From NCBI GenBank assembly GCA_945938055.1, contig CAMEUH010000156.1, positions 1 to 6,076 on the forward strand: a stretch of DNA of 6,076 bases, in the 5' to 3' direction. The position numbers and the translations under genes were made by a program. This document shows positions 5,694 through 6,076 of this stretch, piece after piece (position 1 is the first letter of the stretch; the number at the start of each line of letters is the position of its first letter). The stretch comes from an uncultured Eubacteriaceae bacterium. Its GTDB lineage: Bacteria; Bacillota; Clostridia; Lachnospirales; Lachnospiraceae. Under the pieces are notes generated by a model that made no database searches, was not told the DNA's origin, and saw only the letters and a list, made by a program, of their open reading frames with translations.

Positions 5694-6076
5694 ATGGAAA
5701 ATTTGGAGTTACTTGGAAAAAGAGCAAAGGAAGCTGCGGCACTTTTAGGAAGGCTTGGGATTAATGAGAAAAACGAAGCACTACGAAAGGTGGCAGATGC
5801 TTTAAAAGAGAACACAGCGTTTCTTCTTTCAGAAAATGAAAAGGATATTGAAAATGCAATTCAAAACAACATGGCACCGGGGCTTGTTGACCGTCTTCGT
5901 TTAAGTGAAGCAAGAATTGAACAGATGGCAGAGGGAATCTGTCAGGTTGCTGATTTGGAAGATCCGGTAGGAGAGGTTCTTTCCATGAAAAAACGTCCCA
6001 ATGGTTTGATGATTGGCATGAAAAGAGTTCCAATCGGGGTTATCGGAATCATTTATGAATCCCGCCCGAATGTTAC
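5694..6076 (+). CDS. proA: gamma-glutamyl phosphate reductase (glutamate-5-semialdehyde dehydrogenase), N-terminal part
   Basis: ProA reduces gamma-glutamyl phosphate, the unstable product of ProB, with NADPH to glutamate-5-semialdehyde, which cyclises to the proline precursor. The first 127 codons are visible before the window ends; the full enzyme is usually about 415 residues. The early helical region runs L-G-K-R-A-K-E-A-A (7-15), followed by N-E-K-N-E-A-L (24-30) and N-E-K-D-I-E-N-A (48-55). L-V-D-R-L-R-L lies at 64-70 and D-P-V-G-E-V at 90-95. The near-invariant V-P-I-G-V-I-G-I-I-Y-E-S-R-P-N-V, the start of the nucleotide-binding part, is at 112-127. The catalytic cysteine lies outside the window. 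The frame is intact to the edge. It is separated from proB by the DUF896 and cyclo-ligase genes but probably shares their transcript. Confidence 0.96.
   Translation, partial: MENLELLGKRAKEAAALLGRLGINEKNEALRKVADALKENTAFLLSENEKDIENAIQNNMAPGLVDRLRLSEARIEQMAEGICQVADLEDPVGEVLSMKKRPNGLMIGMKRVPIGVIGIIYESRPNV

Overview
This window looks like ordinary chromosome from a Gram-positive anaerobe of the class Clostridia, most likely Lachnospiraceae-like. The evidence is moderate-to-low GC content, strong AAGGAG/GGAGG ribosome binding sites, a DUF896 (YnzC-type) protein, a DUF3048 (YerB-type) lipoprotein tail, a BofC-like membrane protein, and two clostridial-style flavoproteins beside proline biosynthesis genes. 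The genus is an inference. All eight genes lie on the + strand and are tightly packed, and no stretch over 300 bases lacks a gene. I saw no tRNA, rRNA, CRISPR, insertion sequence, phage gene or convincing intrinsic terminator.

Layout: (1) positions 2-382 hold the 3' end of a DUF3048/YerB-like gene. (2) Positions 437-1054 encode a 205-residue membrane-anchored protein whose C-terminal third resembles the BofC C-terminal domain. A sigma-G-like promoter match lies just upstream. (3) Positions 1120-2361 are an HI0933/YhiN/BaiN-type flavoprotein gene broken by one in-frame TAA at 1498-1500. The reading frame is otherwise intact on both sides. (4) Positions 2358-4013 encode a second, different FAD-dependent dehydrogenase (COG2509 type) that overlaps the previous gene by an ATGA junction. 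(5) Positions 4015-4845 are proB, a short form without the PUA domain. (6) Positions 4882-5127 encode a DUF896 protein. (7) Positions 5108-5668 encode 5-formyltetrahydrofolate cyclo-ligase. (8) From 5694 to the right edge is the 5' third of proA.

From the flavoprotein genes to proA the spacing (overlap of 4, gap of 1, gap of 36, overlap of 20, gap of 25 bases) suggests one transcript. ProB and ProA carry out the first two steps from glutamate towards proline. The cyclo-ligase salvages 5-formyl-THF into the one-carbon pool and has no direct link to proline. The DUF896 protein and the two flavoproteins are of unknown physiological role here.

I do not see a new biological system. The most noteworthy observations are the single nonsense codon in the flavoprotein gene and its possible effect on the translationally coupled gene downstream, the sigma-G-like promoter before the BofC-like gene, and the splitting of proB and proA by two unrelated genes.
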